Shown in pieces: positions 13,992 to 22,600 of a stretch of 45,747 nucleotides of DNA. The position numbers were made by a program, and so were the translations under genes. This DNA comes from a virus, in the IMG/VR virus record IMGVR_UViG_3300047287_000089, positions 1 to 45,747 of that record. One strand, given 5' to 3'. The stretch's first letter is position 1; every line of letters starts with the position of its first letter. The notes under the pieces were generated by a model that did no database searches, was not told where the DNA came from, and worked only from the letters and a program-made list of their open reading frames with translations.

Positions 13992-14236
13992 TACCGCATG
14001 TTGTTAGTCTTACGAGCGCCTTTGGCACGGTTTTGCTTACGAGGAACGATCTTGAGGTTCTCTCGTGAGTTATTCATTGGGTTGCCATCCTTGTGGTCGA
14101 CTTCATGACCATCTGGGATGTTGCCCATTGAGCGCCTGGCTCTTGCTCGACTAGCGTCTTGTTTACGGTGTTTGCGGCGGTAATCTTTTAGGTATTCAGC
14201 GCGAGCCTTATACTCGGCTTTCCAGTCTCGTGCCAC
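13991..14236 (-). CDS. Homing-type HNH endonuclease (81 aa)
   Basis: The N-terminus is very basic (WKAEYKARAEYLKDYRRKHRKQDASRARARR). The HNH core reads HEVDHKDGNPMNNSRENLKIVPRKQNRAKG, the pattern VDHxDGNxxNNxxxNL typical of phage HNH homing endonucleases. It overlaps the small terminase gene by 29 nt. The small size suggests a minimal enzyme. Whether it is active as a free-standing homing nuclease or serves packaging cannot be told from the sequence. Confidence 0.85.
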   Translation of the reverse strand: MARDWKAEYKARAEYLKDYRRKHRKQDASRARARRSMGNIPDGHEVDHKDGNPMNNSRENLKIVPRKQNRAKGARKTNNMR

Positions 14237-14471
14237 TGAGACGACTCCGTACTAGTTCTGGATCAATCTTCGGCAGGATCGAAGACAGCTGATCAAGAGG
14301 GGAACCTTCAACAGCAATGCCACTGATGTCGTTTGCCTTGAGCCAATCAGCCATGGCTTTCAGGTCTTGAGTTGTGGCTTCTCCACTTTTGATGCGGCGG
14401 AGATATTCTTTAGTGAGGAGGTCGTGCAACTCGTTAAAGTTGTCCTCTGTGGCTTTTTGATGTTTAGCCAT
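14208..14471 (-). CDS. terS: Probable small terminase subunit (T7 gp18-like)
   Basis: The 87-residue protein has an N-terminal helical part (NFNELHDLLTKEYLRRIKSGEATTQDLKAMADWLKANDISG) followed by a second segment with conserved-looking prolines and leucines. This pattern (LL...RRIKSGEA...DL..A.DWLK.N.I) matches small terminases of T7-like podoviruses, which bind the packaging site and recruit the large subunit. The size fits T7 gp18 (89 aa). Unlike in T7, several genes lie between it and the large subunit. Confidence 0.65.
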   Translation of the reverse strand: MAKHQKATEDNFNELHDLLTKEYLRRIKSGEATTQDLKAMADWLKANDISGIAVEGSPLDQLSSILPKIDPELVRSRLSGTRLESRV

Positions 14472-14709
14472 TTCTCAATACAATCTGATCTAGTTTGTTC
14501 TCGATGCGGATCATGTGATCTTCCATCTTTTGGAGAGCATTGGCGAGTTCTTGTCTTGGGACGTACTTTTCAGCAAGACGAAGTTCGATAGAGTCGATAC
14601 GCTTGTCAATCTGATCCATACGTGTGTTGGTACGCGAATTGAGAGTCATGACTCCCCCGCCAATGCCAACAACGAGAGATACAACTCCCGTGATGATGGC
14701 TTCAACCAT
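14464..14709 (-). CDS. Membrane-anchored coiled-coil protein (holin or spanin candidate)
   Basis: A single N-terminal hydrophobic segment (IITGVVSLVVGIGGGVMTL, residues about 5-23) is followed by a long charged coiled coil (RMDQIDKRIDSIELRLAEK... NALQKMEDHMIRIENKLDQIV). This is the shape of T7 gp17.5/18.5-type lysis proteins, and similar proteins are seen in cyanophage lysis regions. It overlaps the small terminase by 8 nt and follows the C39-like peptidase gene, so a lysis role is plausible but unproven. Confidence 0.65.
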   Translation of the reverse strand: MVEAIITGVVSLVVGIGGGVMTLNSRTNTRMDQIDKRIDSIELRLAEKYVPRQELANALQKMEDHMIRIENKLDQIVLRNG

Positions 14710-14713
14710 TGGA

Positions 14714-15268
14714 TTATTTTGTAGTAGTTGGTCTGAATGTCATGAACCATCCAGTACCTTTACCTTCGACTTCCCAACGGGGAAGCCAGTTTTGCCAGGA
14801 GTATCGAACGTCTTTACCGCCAGAACCAACGGAGACGTATCCACCGTTGACAGCATCCATCTCACCGTATGGATCGTGAAAGATGCCCTTGTCTCCCTCA
14901 TCACCAATGAGGAGCATCCAGTGGCCACCACCAACGGGTTTGGAGACGTGTCCCTTGTGGAGGATGCCTGTGGCTACTGGGAAGCCTGCTTTGAGTTCAT
15001 TGAGCAGTGCTTGGCGTGTACCTTTGGTGTAAAAGGAAGCGAACACTCCGTACTGCTGACAAGCTTTGATCTGACTGGCGGAGGAGGTAGTGTCTCCGTA
15101 TTTGAGGACAGTTCTCAGGTAATCATCATCAGCGTTACTACCCTTCAGGGCATCAGGACGGAGATACTTGATAGCCATAGCGCATGTCGAGCTAAAGCAC
15201 ATCCGATCTCCGTGGCCTGTTGCACTATCCGTCTGTGGGTAATACTGCTTCACAGGCAGCAGTACCAT
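14714..15268 (-). CDS. C39-like papain-fold cysteine peptidase
   Basis: The 184-residue protein opens with QYYPQTDSATGHGDRMCFSSTCAMAIKYL, where Cys24 lies in the position of the catalytic Cys of C39-like peptidases. Later GGHWMLLIGDEG and FHDPYGE supply the His and Asp. There is no signal peptide and no accessory cell-wall-binding domain. C39-like domains occur in phage endolysins and tail proteins. Its place between a holin-like peptide and a membrane coiled-coil protein suggests a peptidoglycan-cleaving endolysin. The substrate is inferred, not shown. Confidence 0.75.
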   Translation of the reverse strand: MVLLPVKQYYPQTDSATGHGDRMCFSSTCAMAIKYLRPDALKGSNADDDYLRTVLKYGDTTSSASQIKACQQYGVFASFYTKGTRQALLNELKAGFPVATGILHKGHVSKPVGGGHWMLLIGDEGDKGIFHDPYGEMDAVNGGYVSVGSGGKDVRYSWQNWLPRWEVEGKGTGWFMTFRPTTTK

Positions 15269-15273
15269 GACGA

Positions 15274-15471
15274 TTACTTAAGGGTATCTTTGATCCGCTG
15301 GATCTGATCGTCTTCCTTACGGAGAGGCTTCATGGCGTTGATGCCAGACAGAAGCAGTTGGACGATGCCGTTGGACTTCAGCTTGGAAGCACCAACAACT
15401 TCAGAGCCCAGGAACAGTGCAAAAAAAGCAAGGGTTTCGTAGGTGACCTTGATGCCAAGGATGGTAATCAT
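15274..15471 (-). CDS. Small membrane protein, holin candidate (65 aa)
   Basis: The protein starts MITILGIKVTYETLAFFALF. It has one N-terminal hydrophobic segment (residues about 12-27), a second weakly hydrophobic helix (IVQLLLSGINAM) and a charged end (KPLRKEDDQIQRIKDTLK). The pattern recurs in cyanophages as an uncharacterised protein, from memory. Position just before the peptidase gene fits a holin that times lysis. Confidence 0.6.
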   Translation of the reverse strand: MITILGIKVTYETLAFFALFLGSEVVGASKLKSNGIVQLLLSGINAMKPLRKEDDQIQRIKDTLK

Positions 15472-15491
15472 TTGTTTGTACCGTTAGGGTA

Positions 15492-15791
15492 TTACCAAGG
15501 CACTCCAGCAGCCTTAGTAGGAGCAGCTTGCTCATCAAGTTGAGCCTGGAGAGCTGCTTCGATTTCAGAAACCTTGTCTTCACCGAGTGAATCTTTGACC
15601 CAGTTCACGCACTGCTCTTCGGTCAAGTCTGCAAACGGTGTGGTTACTTCGCCTTCAAGACCAATAGAACCATACGCTCCAGAACGGTAGGTATCGTTGG
15701 AGGCGTCAATGGTGTAGTGAACCGTGTAGACCTTACCAGTGGCGGTCTCACGCTCAAGGTTGGCGATTTTCCAAGTAAAGGTGGTAGACAT
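15492..15791 (-). CDS. DUF7936-like conserved phage protein (99 aa)
   Basis: The sequence starts MSTTFTWKIANLERETATGK and continues with a beta-rich segment containing alternating strands (VYTVHYTIDASNDTYRSGAYGSIGLEG). It ends with an acidic helix (LTEEQCVNWVKDSLGEDKVSEIEAALQAQLDEQ) and APTKAAGVPW. The VYTVHYTI...Y.G..YGS....EG...PFADLTEE pattern is frequent in cyanophages near tail fibre genes. Function is not known; a virion-associated role is a guess. The upstream leader holds a terminator and the 18-bp motif. Confidence 0.7.
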   Translation of the reverse strand: MSTTFTWKIANLERETATGKVYTVHYTIDASNDTYRSGAYGSIGLEGEVTTPFADLTEEQCVNWVKDSLGEDKVSEIEAALQAQLDEQAAPTKAAGVPW

Positions 15792-15811
15792 TATAAAAAC
15801 GTGTTTTGGAA

Positions 15812-15845
15812 ATAAAAAATGAGCCCACCAGCATTGGTAGGCTCA
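15812..15845 (-). terminator. Strong terminator between tail fibre and lysis genes
   Basis: On the minus strand TGAGCCTACCA pairs with TGGTGGGCTCA over 11 bp (one G-U) around an ATGC loop. TTTTTTATTT follows. It lies just ahead of the DUF7936-like gene, downstream of the 18-bp motif at 15901, so a promoter there would have to read through it. Confidence 0.85.
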
Positions 15846-15854
15846 AAAACGTGA

Positions 15855-15890
15855 TGTTCCCGTTCGGGTAGAAAGCCGGTTATTCTCCGG
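15855..15890 (-). repeat. Hairpins in the tail fibre-to-lysis leader
   Basis: Between the terminator and the 18-bp motif lie ACCCG-AA-CGGGA (about 15858-15868), a variant of the motif core, and CCGG pairs around AGAATAA (15877-15890). The region 15792-16023 carries no gene. It reads as a regulatory leader rather than coding sequence. Confidence 0.5.
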
Positions 15891-15900
15891 TTTTACTGGT

Positions 15901-15918
15901 AGTTATTACCGTTCGGGA
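15901..15918 (-). promoter_or_regulatory. 18-bp motif, candidate late phage promoter (copy 1)
   Basis: The minus strand reads TCCCGAACGGTAATAACT and is identical to 33027-33044. Both copies point towards late gene modules (here lysis/packaging, there RlpA-like protein and capsid). The length is typical of T7-type promoters, and the end CGGTAA loosely recalls the published Syn5 promoter ATTGGGCACCCGTAA. Recognition by the phage RNA polymerase is inferred. Confidence 0.55.
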
Positions 15919-16023
15919 AGGTGACTGGTGACGTGGACTAGGGGCTTTGCTCAAAAACGTGTCTGGCTGACAAAGAATGTGCCTGCCAGACTCATGCTGC
16001 GCAAAACCAGTATCGAAGGGGAC

Positions 16024-19000
16024 TTAGATGCCTGCCGCAGTTAAGCGAGCTTCAAGACTTTCGATCTTGGCAACAGCTTCCTGCAGTGCAGCCGTCAGCA
16101 GGGGCACGAGCTTGGATTGGTCGATGCCTTGGTAGATAGGGTTGCCGTCATCATCGACTGCATCCTTCTCACCAGTGATCGCCTCAGGAACAACGCTCTG
16201 CACTTCATGCGCGAGGAAGCCGTCAACAGTCTTTGCCGGATCAGCAATAAAGTTGAAGCGGCTGGGCTTCAGTTGCTGCAGGCGGGTAATGCCGTCAGTA
16301 ACTGCAGTGACGTTTTCCTTGAGGCGGTAATCTGAACTGGTATTAAACGACGTAGAAGTTCCGCTTGTTGCAATAGCTCCTACACTTCCATTGGCGTTAT
16401 AGAACTCAGCAAGGCCCACAGCAGCGGTTGTGGTTGTAGCGAGCCGCAGAATTTTTCTGTCACTGCCAGCCACAAGAAAAGCTGAACCGCCAACCGTGCC
16501 ACTGGGATCAGATGTAACACCAAAATAGACGGAGCCGCCATTTGTGATCCTCATCCGCTCCGTCGGAGAAGACGCCCCATCCGCAGTAGTGGAGAACACT
16601 AATCTCGCCGGATGGTCACCCGACCCCCAGGCTGCATCTGCTACTGCATCAATACGAGCACCAATGCCAAACGCTGATCCATTAGAACCTTGGAAGAACA
16701 GACCTCCTAGTTCATCGCCGCTATTAACAGCGGTGTAGGAACCGAAAGACCCGCCACGCGACTGACTAAAGATTAGCTGAGATGCGCCACCACCAGCTTC
16801 CCAATGGAACAATTCAAGTTTTGCTCTTGTACCTGAACCGACGCCAGAGATCTGAGAAAGAGCATTACTGCCAGCGCTCGAAGACGTGCCAACTAACAGA
16901 CGTGACGAGGCATCAATCCGAGCCGCTTCACTTGCTCCAATAAAGAACTGGTGACTGGCGGCAGAGACCTGGCTATTGACGTAAACAAAACTGCCATTGC
17001 GGTTGTAATGAGTGAGCAGGTTAGTGTTACTGGTAGAGCCAGGTGTAAACTCAAAACCTTCGGCCCCAGAATTGGAGACGTGAAGTTTGCTTATTGCTGA
17101 AGTAGTGCCAATCCCTACGTTGCCTGAGGAATCAATAGTTAAACGTGTTTGTCCTGCGGTAAGATCTGCAATGTCAAGCTTATTAGTAATCGCACCACCA
17201 GCGCGAATAGCCCAGCTTCGGACTCCACTTTCTAAAAGACCTAAAGCAGCACTACCGCTAGTACCGGCAATTTCCAACTTGGAGCCAGGGCTACTAGTCC
17301 CCAGACCTAGTCGTGTTGTCCCAGGAATAACAACATGACCCGACTCCTCGTTGGCAATGTAGAAGTTATCGTCTGCTGTCTCTTTGTAACCAATGTATCC
17401 CTTGCGAGCTGAAGCATCTGTGAAGGAGATCCAGTTGCCACCGGTTGCTTGCGTGGTTTCAAGCCTCAGTAACTCAGAGCCACTGGTGGAGCCGCCAGCG
17501 CCTTTGGCGTGAAGTAAAGCACTAACGCTCGAAGTCCCTATGCCCACGAGCCCTGTCGAGGTGATGCGCAGGCGTTCCGCTCCATCCTCGCCATTATTGA
17601 AAGTAATAACCTCTCCGGCTCGTGCGGAAATTTGAAGTGTCCCGTTCGTTGAGTATTTAATACCGGCCTCATAGCCGGCGGGGCCAAACATGACTCTTTG
17701 ATTAGCGCCAACCTTGATGTTTCCGTTTACATCTAACGCTTGCGTGGGCGCAGAGGTTCCTATGCCTACACGATTTCCTGATGTCCATGTCAATACAGGA
17801 GTCAGGTCGGTAGCAGATGGATTTGCACTATGACCCAGCCCATAGACATCTCCACCAGATCCTCCCGTACCACTTACAACGCCAATGACGCCAGCGGAAA
17901 AATTACTTCCGTTGACGATATTGATGTTATTGCTGCTTCCTGTGTCGGTCGTTCTGAAGTAAGCAACACCTGTTCCCGTGCCAGCACAATCAAAGAACAA
18001 GGCAGGCGAACTGGTCCCCACGCCCAAACGCCCACTGCTATCAATGAAGAGGCGGCCAGACCCACCAGTGCTGATGGCTACGCTGTTTGCCGAGGGTAGA
18101 TACAGGCCGTTTGTGGGTACGGTGCTGCCACTGGGGATGAAGCTGGCAGCGCTGCTAGTGCCGGTGGTGGTGACGGTCTGGCTGCCAAAGTCCGGGCTGA
18201 TCTTGGTGCCGGCAATCGCGGCGCTGGCATTGATGTCGCCGTTGACGATGGTGCCGTCAGCGATCTTTGCGCTAGTAACTGCACCATCAACAATTTTGGC
18301 AGTACTAACTGTGTTGTCAGTAGGAGTACGAGTATCGCTGAGCCGGGCATCGTTAGTTACAACTGCTGCCTGACCACCAACGCTCAGTGAATTGGTGACA
18401 GCAACAGCACCAGATGGATCAACTGTTACTCGTGCGGTGCCACTGGTAACCAACGCAAGCTCATCAGCTCCAGTGTGGGCAATACCAGTATTAGTATCAC
18501 CATCAAAAGCGATAACTGGAGATGCTACAGACGTGCTATCATCAGCTCGGAGTTGTCCAGTAAGAGTGCCACCAGCTAGTTTCAGGTAACGAGTCTCAGC
18601 GTTGTTAGGGAAATAGTTCAACCAGTTCCAAGTCGGTCCAGTCGTGCTGTATTGCATACGAACACTAAGGCCGACATCACCAACAAATCCGGCAGGACGG
18701 TTTGCAAGAGGAGAAAAGCTTTCAATACCAGTTGAATCAGCTACTTCAATTGCATAGTTATTTGCAGGACTGCTAGGAATCCCGGCAACATTAGCGACAA
18801 GAACATATTGTAGTGAACTAGCGACTGCATTAAGAGCAGCAGTAGCGTTGGTACTGGCGGTGTTGGCCGTTGCAGTTGCAGCATTGGCCGTACTTAGAGC
18901 TGTATTTGCCGTATTAACCGCTGTCGTTGCATTGCTAGAGGCTGTGTTAGCCGTGGAGACAGCAGCACTAGCATTAGACGACGCTGTATTAGCAGTTGCA

Positions 19001-19620
19001 ACGGCTGCAGAAGCATTAGAGCTAGCCGTGTTGGCTGTGCTGAGAGCCGTGTTGGCGGTCGTTACAGCGTTGCTGGCGTTGGTGGATGCAGTATTGGCTG
19101 TGTTGACTGCAGCTGTTGCGTTGGTGCTAGCGGTGTTAGCGGTAGAGACGGCTGCACTAGCGTTTGTGCTTGCAGTGTTAGCCGTAGCTACAGCCGCAGA
19201 AGCATTGGTCGAAGCTGTGTTGGCGGTGCTGACAGCACTATTGGCTGTACTGATAGCCGTGTTGGAGTTCGTTAGAGCAGTGTTAGCCGTGGTGGTGGCC
19301 GAAGTTGCATTGTTTGACGACTCCTGCGTCACATAAAGGTTCTGAGTGAAGTTCTCATTCAGGTCGCTAGAGCGAATAGCAGAACCCGGATAGAACGTAG
19401 CAGCCAGTGCTGAGTCGTCAGTCTGACGGTAAATCCGAATAGCAGCCCCATTAGCCGGTGCTGTATTGAATTGGATAGTAGTAGCGTTGGCAAGGGTGTA
19501 TGCAGTTGTATTTGTACCATTGACACTTACTTTGATGTCAGTGGTCTCTAGATATGGAAAGGTAAAAGAAAAGAGAACGGTAGAACCGTTCCCTGTGTAG
19601 GTATTCTGAGTGACAGCCAT
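16024..19620 (-). CDS. Tail fibre protein with S74 autoproteolytic chaperone
   Basis: The 1198-residue protein has three parts. Residues 1-100 (TYTGNGSTVLFSFTFPYL ... SSDLNENFTQNLYV) match the T7 gp17 N-terminal domain that joins the fibre to the tail. Residues about 105-270 are an Ala/Ser/Thr/Asn coiled-coil-like repeat (TANTASTNASAAV and variants). The remainder carries repeated GxVGIGT(S)xP beta modules. The C-terminal about 100 residues (SDYRLKENV ... FLAHEVQSVVPEA ... LVPLLTAALQE) form an S74 intramolecular chaperone with Ser/Lys for self-cleavage after trimer folding. It determines host recognition; the repeats could change by slippage or recombination. Confidence 0.95.
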   Translation of the reverse strand: MAVTQNTYTGNGSTVLFSFTFPYLETTDIKVSVNGTNTTAYTLANATTIQFNTAPANGAAIRIYRQTDDSALAATFYPGSAIRSSDLNENFTQNLYVTQESSNNATSATTTANTALTNSNTAISTANSAVSTANTASTNASAAVATANTASTNASAAVSTANTASTNATAAVNTANTASTNASNAVTTANTALSTANTASSNASAAVATANTASSNASAAVSTANTASSNATTAVNTANTALSTANAATATANTASTNATAALNAVASSLQYVLVANVAGIPSSPANNYAIEVADSTGIESFSPLANRPAGFVGDVGLSVRMQYSTTGPTWNWLNYFPNNAETRYLKLAGGTLTGQLRADDSTSVASPVIAFDGDTNTGIAHTGADELALVTSGTARVTVDPSGAVAVTNSLSVGGQAAVVTNDARLSDTRTPTDNTVSTAKIVDGAVTSAKIADGTIVNGDINASAAIAGTKISPDFGSQTVTTTGTSSAASFIPSGSTVPTNGLYLPSANSVAISTGGSGRLFIDSSGRLGVGTSSPALFFDCAGTGTGVAYFRTTDTGSSNNINIVNGSNFSAGVIGVVSGTGGSGGDVYGLGHSANPSATDLTPVLTWTSGNRVGIGTSAPTQALDVNGNIKVGANQRVMFGPAGYEAGIKYSTNGTLQISARAGEVITFNNGEDGAERLRITSTGLVGIGTSSVSALLHAKGAGGSTSGSELLRLETTQATGGNWISFTDASARKGYIGYKETADDNFYIANEESGHVVIPGTTRLGLGTSSPGSKLEIAGTSGSAALGLLESGVRSWAIRAGGAITNKLDIADLTAGQTRLTIDSSGNVGIGTTSAISKLHVSNSGAEGFEFTPGSTSNTNLLTHYNRNGSFVYVNSQVSAASHQFFIGASEAARIDASSRLLVGTSSSAGSNALSQISGVGSGTRAKLELFHWEAGGGASQLIFSQSRGGSFGSYTAVNSGDELGGLFFQGSNGSAFGIGARIDAVADAAWGSGDHPARLVFSTTADGASSPTERMRITNGGSVYFGVTSDPSGTVGGSAFLVAGSDRKILRLATTTTAAVGLAEFYNANGSVGAIATSGTSTSFNTSSDYRLKENVTAVTDGITRLQQLKPSRFNFIADPAKTVDGFLAHEVQSVVPEAITGEKDAVDDDGNPIYQGIDQSKLVPLLTAALQEAVAKIESLEARLTAAGI

Positions 19621-19624
19621 GACG

Positions 19625-22600
19625 CTAGTTGCGAATATCTAGGATTTGTTGAAGCTGGGATGAGGTTTTAGCCGCTCCAGCTGTATCACCGATGTTCAGC
19701 CGCCCCTTGAGTTCCTTGTAGTAACCAGGAAGGTTGGAGGCAGTAGCATTATTTTGCTCCCATGCACTCCAGGCTTGGTTAAAGGCTTCATTGTGAATCT
19801 GATCAAGCATGTCGTGAACGACTGTTTCTTTGATCGGGAATTCCTTTTGATTCTTGAGGCCTCGTGCTTTTGCGTATTCTGTTAGCTTTTTGTCCCACCA
19901 TCCGTCGTTGGCAGTTCGTAGACCTTCAATTTGTTCAGCGAGACGACCATTCTGACCAATCCAGTTGTTGATCCAGAAGCGCTCTTCTGCTGTCAGTGGT
20001 TGGCCTGTAATCTTGTTAGTTCGGATGGTTTGGAGGTTGTCCCAGCCAGTAGAGAGCAACCACTGACGCCAGGGCTCCATACCACCGTTGCTCTTAAAGA
20101 ACGGCATCAGGGAGTTGCCTGCAGCCACTAATGGCTCGTTGTACCTGATCGGCTCACCTGTGTAGACATCGACAAGGTTCTTGAGTTCGTCGTTGCCGTT
20201 ATACAAGAACTTATTACGGTTTTTGAGATAAGACAAAACATCATTCTCAACGTCTTTGAGTTGCGGTGTGACTGCCTGACTGAGCAGACTACGAGCACCA
20301 GTACCAGGAATCATGCTGTCTGCTTGGGTAGCAAGGAAACGATTCCATGCACCTTCATCACCAGACAACATTGAAACCAACGGTTCAAAGCCACTCAAGA
20401 ACGTCTTATTGGCAACGTTCATTGAGATAGCAAAGCTAACCTTACGAAACCAATCCTCAGTGACAGCCTGGTCAACACGAGTTGATTGATAGACAATATC
20501 GCCAACAAGTGAAAGCAATGAGTCAAACGGTTCAAAACCTTTGTAGCTAATCCATTGATCGCCAACCTTGATGGAGTTGAACTTGGCTCCCATGTCCTGC
20601 ATACGCTTTCGCTCAGCACCATCCTGTGGTCCGTTACCGGTGAGATTGCCAGCCAAGGCCCACAAACCGGCACCCATGACGACTGCACTACCCATCAGCT
20701 GACGACCGACATACTCAGACTTGAGAGACTTGAATGCTTGCTCAGCTTCGCTAGTTTCAACCTTGATGCCATGCTCTTGAAGGACAGCCATAATCTCGTC
20801 TGGCGTTTGAGCCTTGAAGGCACGCCGTACACGGCCCATAGCAAGGCCAACAGAGCTGAGCGGGTTGAATGACCACGCCATTTCCAAACCGTTAAGTCCT
20901 GTCTTAGGGAACATGAACAGGGACTTAGCTATCGGCACATGCTTCATGAAGTTCTCTAGGCCAGCAACCATCTCACTATCAAGGTTTAGGGAGATTTCCT
21001 TTGACGCAAAACTGACAGCCTCATCAGTGATAAGACCAGTGTTATCAAAGACTTTGCTGTAGAGTTCACGCTGTTTTTGGTTGAACAGCGCTTCGTCAAA
21101 TGTACCCTTTGTGGCCTGGAACATCTCGTCATAGGCCTTGAAGCGAGAATTCATGCTTGCAATCATGGAGTTTGTGAATCCATCGACTGCGTGCATGGCA
21201 TTCACACCCCACCGAACAATGTTGTTCTTGTTGAATGCATGGAAGACTTTGGCGATATTCCAAGCAGCCAACCGTCCCATATCGCCAGGATTGGAGCTAT
21301 TTGCCCACTTTGACTGAGCGTACGCTTCGATGGCTGTGAAGTCGTCGTACTGTCCAAAGCTCAAGTCACTACGACCGCGAGCTGCGATGACTTCTGGAGA
21401 TGCGTTGACGGCTCTCCATTCATCACCCATGTGCTTGAATGCGCGTTGGAGGTTCTCTCCAATACCGCTGAATCCAGCCAGGGCTTTCTTAAAGGTGTAG
21501 GCATCACCAGTTGCAGCAGCACCAGCTAAAACAGAGATAGGCTTAGCTGCAAGGAGAACAGCGTTACCTGTTGCAGCACGTACAGCAGAGAGTCCACTCA
21601 GGATGTTGTTGTACCGGGTAGCCTGAGCACCTTGGACGACAGCGCTAGGGACTTCAGGGTTGCCGTCAATAAATGCCTTGCTAACAACACCAACGCGGTC
21701 TTCCATGTAGCGGTGAAGCTTGTACAGGTCGTCCACGTTGCCATTGGTGAAGTCGTAGATCTCGTTAAATGGCTTCAGAAACTCTGGGTTTTCCTTGGCG
21801 ATTGTGGTGTACTTTTGAACGAACTCGGCTCCAGCAGCAGCTTTATTGGCTACAACCTGATCGAACTCGTCAGCTCGTGTTGCCAACCAAGCAGCAATCT
21901 CTTCAGGAGACTTCTTACCCTTTTTAAACTTCAGGAACTCAAGGCCGCTACCACGAATCCAACTAATGACCTTCATCTCACCAGCCATTGTCTGAAGTTT
22001 TTTCAGAATCAACTCTTGTTGGCGAGAAGTATCAGCCACATCACCAATGAGGTTCGCTGCTCGAATTGTGTCGGCAACGTTGTCCGCAGCATTCTGAACA
22101 ATCAGAGCAGAAGCCCTTAGATTGTTGGGGTTGTAGACCTCATCGAAAGCCCTTTTGAATGCTTGACTGGTCATGACCCAGCCAGGTTCATCCAAGACAC
22201 TCTTAGAGTTGAACGAATCACGACGCATCTGCTTGACGATATCCTTGAACTGATCAAAGGAAACGTCAGGATTAAGGACGTTATTGACGAGAGAATCGAC
22301 GGACTTATTGATTTCTGCAGCAGGAATCTTGCGAGCTCCCCTCAGTGACTGAATAGTTACATCAGCACTAGGCGCTGCGCTAAGCCAGACATCCTCAAGG
22401 AGATCAGCTCTTTCTGATCCACGTGATGCACCAGATAGAAACTCCATAACATTGTCAGACACAGCAGATGTTGCTCGTCCGTTCAATGTGCCTTCGTTGT
22501 TTTGAATGCGCCAGTGGTCGACTTTTGCTTGAAGTGGGTCGATCTCTACGTTATTAACACCACGCTGCTGAGCCTCGTAGTAGTTATTGATGAATGGGTC

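Noticed and set aside
14624-15307. 227-codon plus-strand frame opposite the peptidase gene
   Set aside because: The minus strand has a C39-like protein with catalytic pattern and proper neighbours; the plus frame has no family features.
18840-19320. CRISPR-like or satellite repeat array
   Set aside because: The periodic sequence is coding (Ala/Ser/Thr/Asn repeat of the tail fibre) with imperfect units and no spacers.
18848-19336. 162-codon plus-strand frame, almost all Ala/Val/Leu
   Set aside because: It is the antisense of the Ala/Thr/Asn repeat of the tail fibre gene. The repeated codon pattern keeps the opposite strand open.
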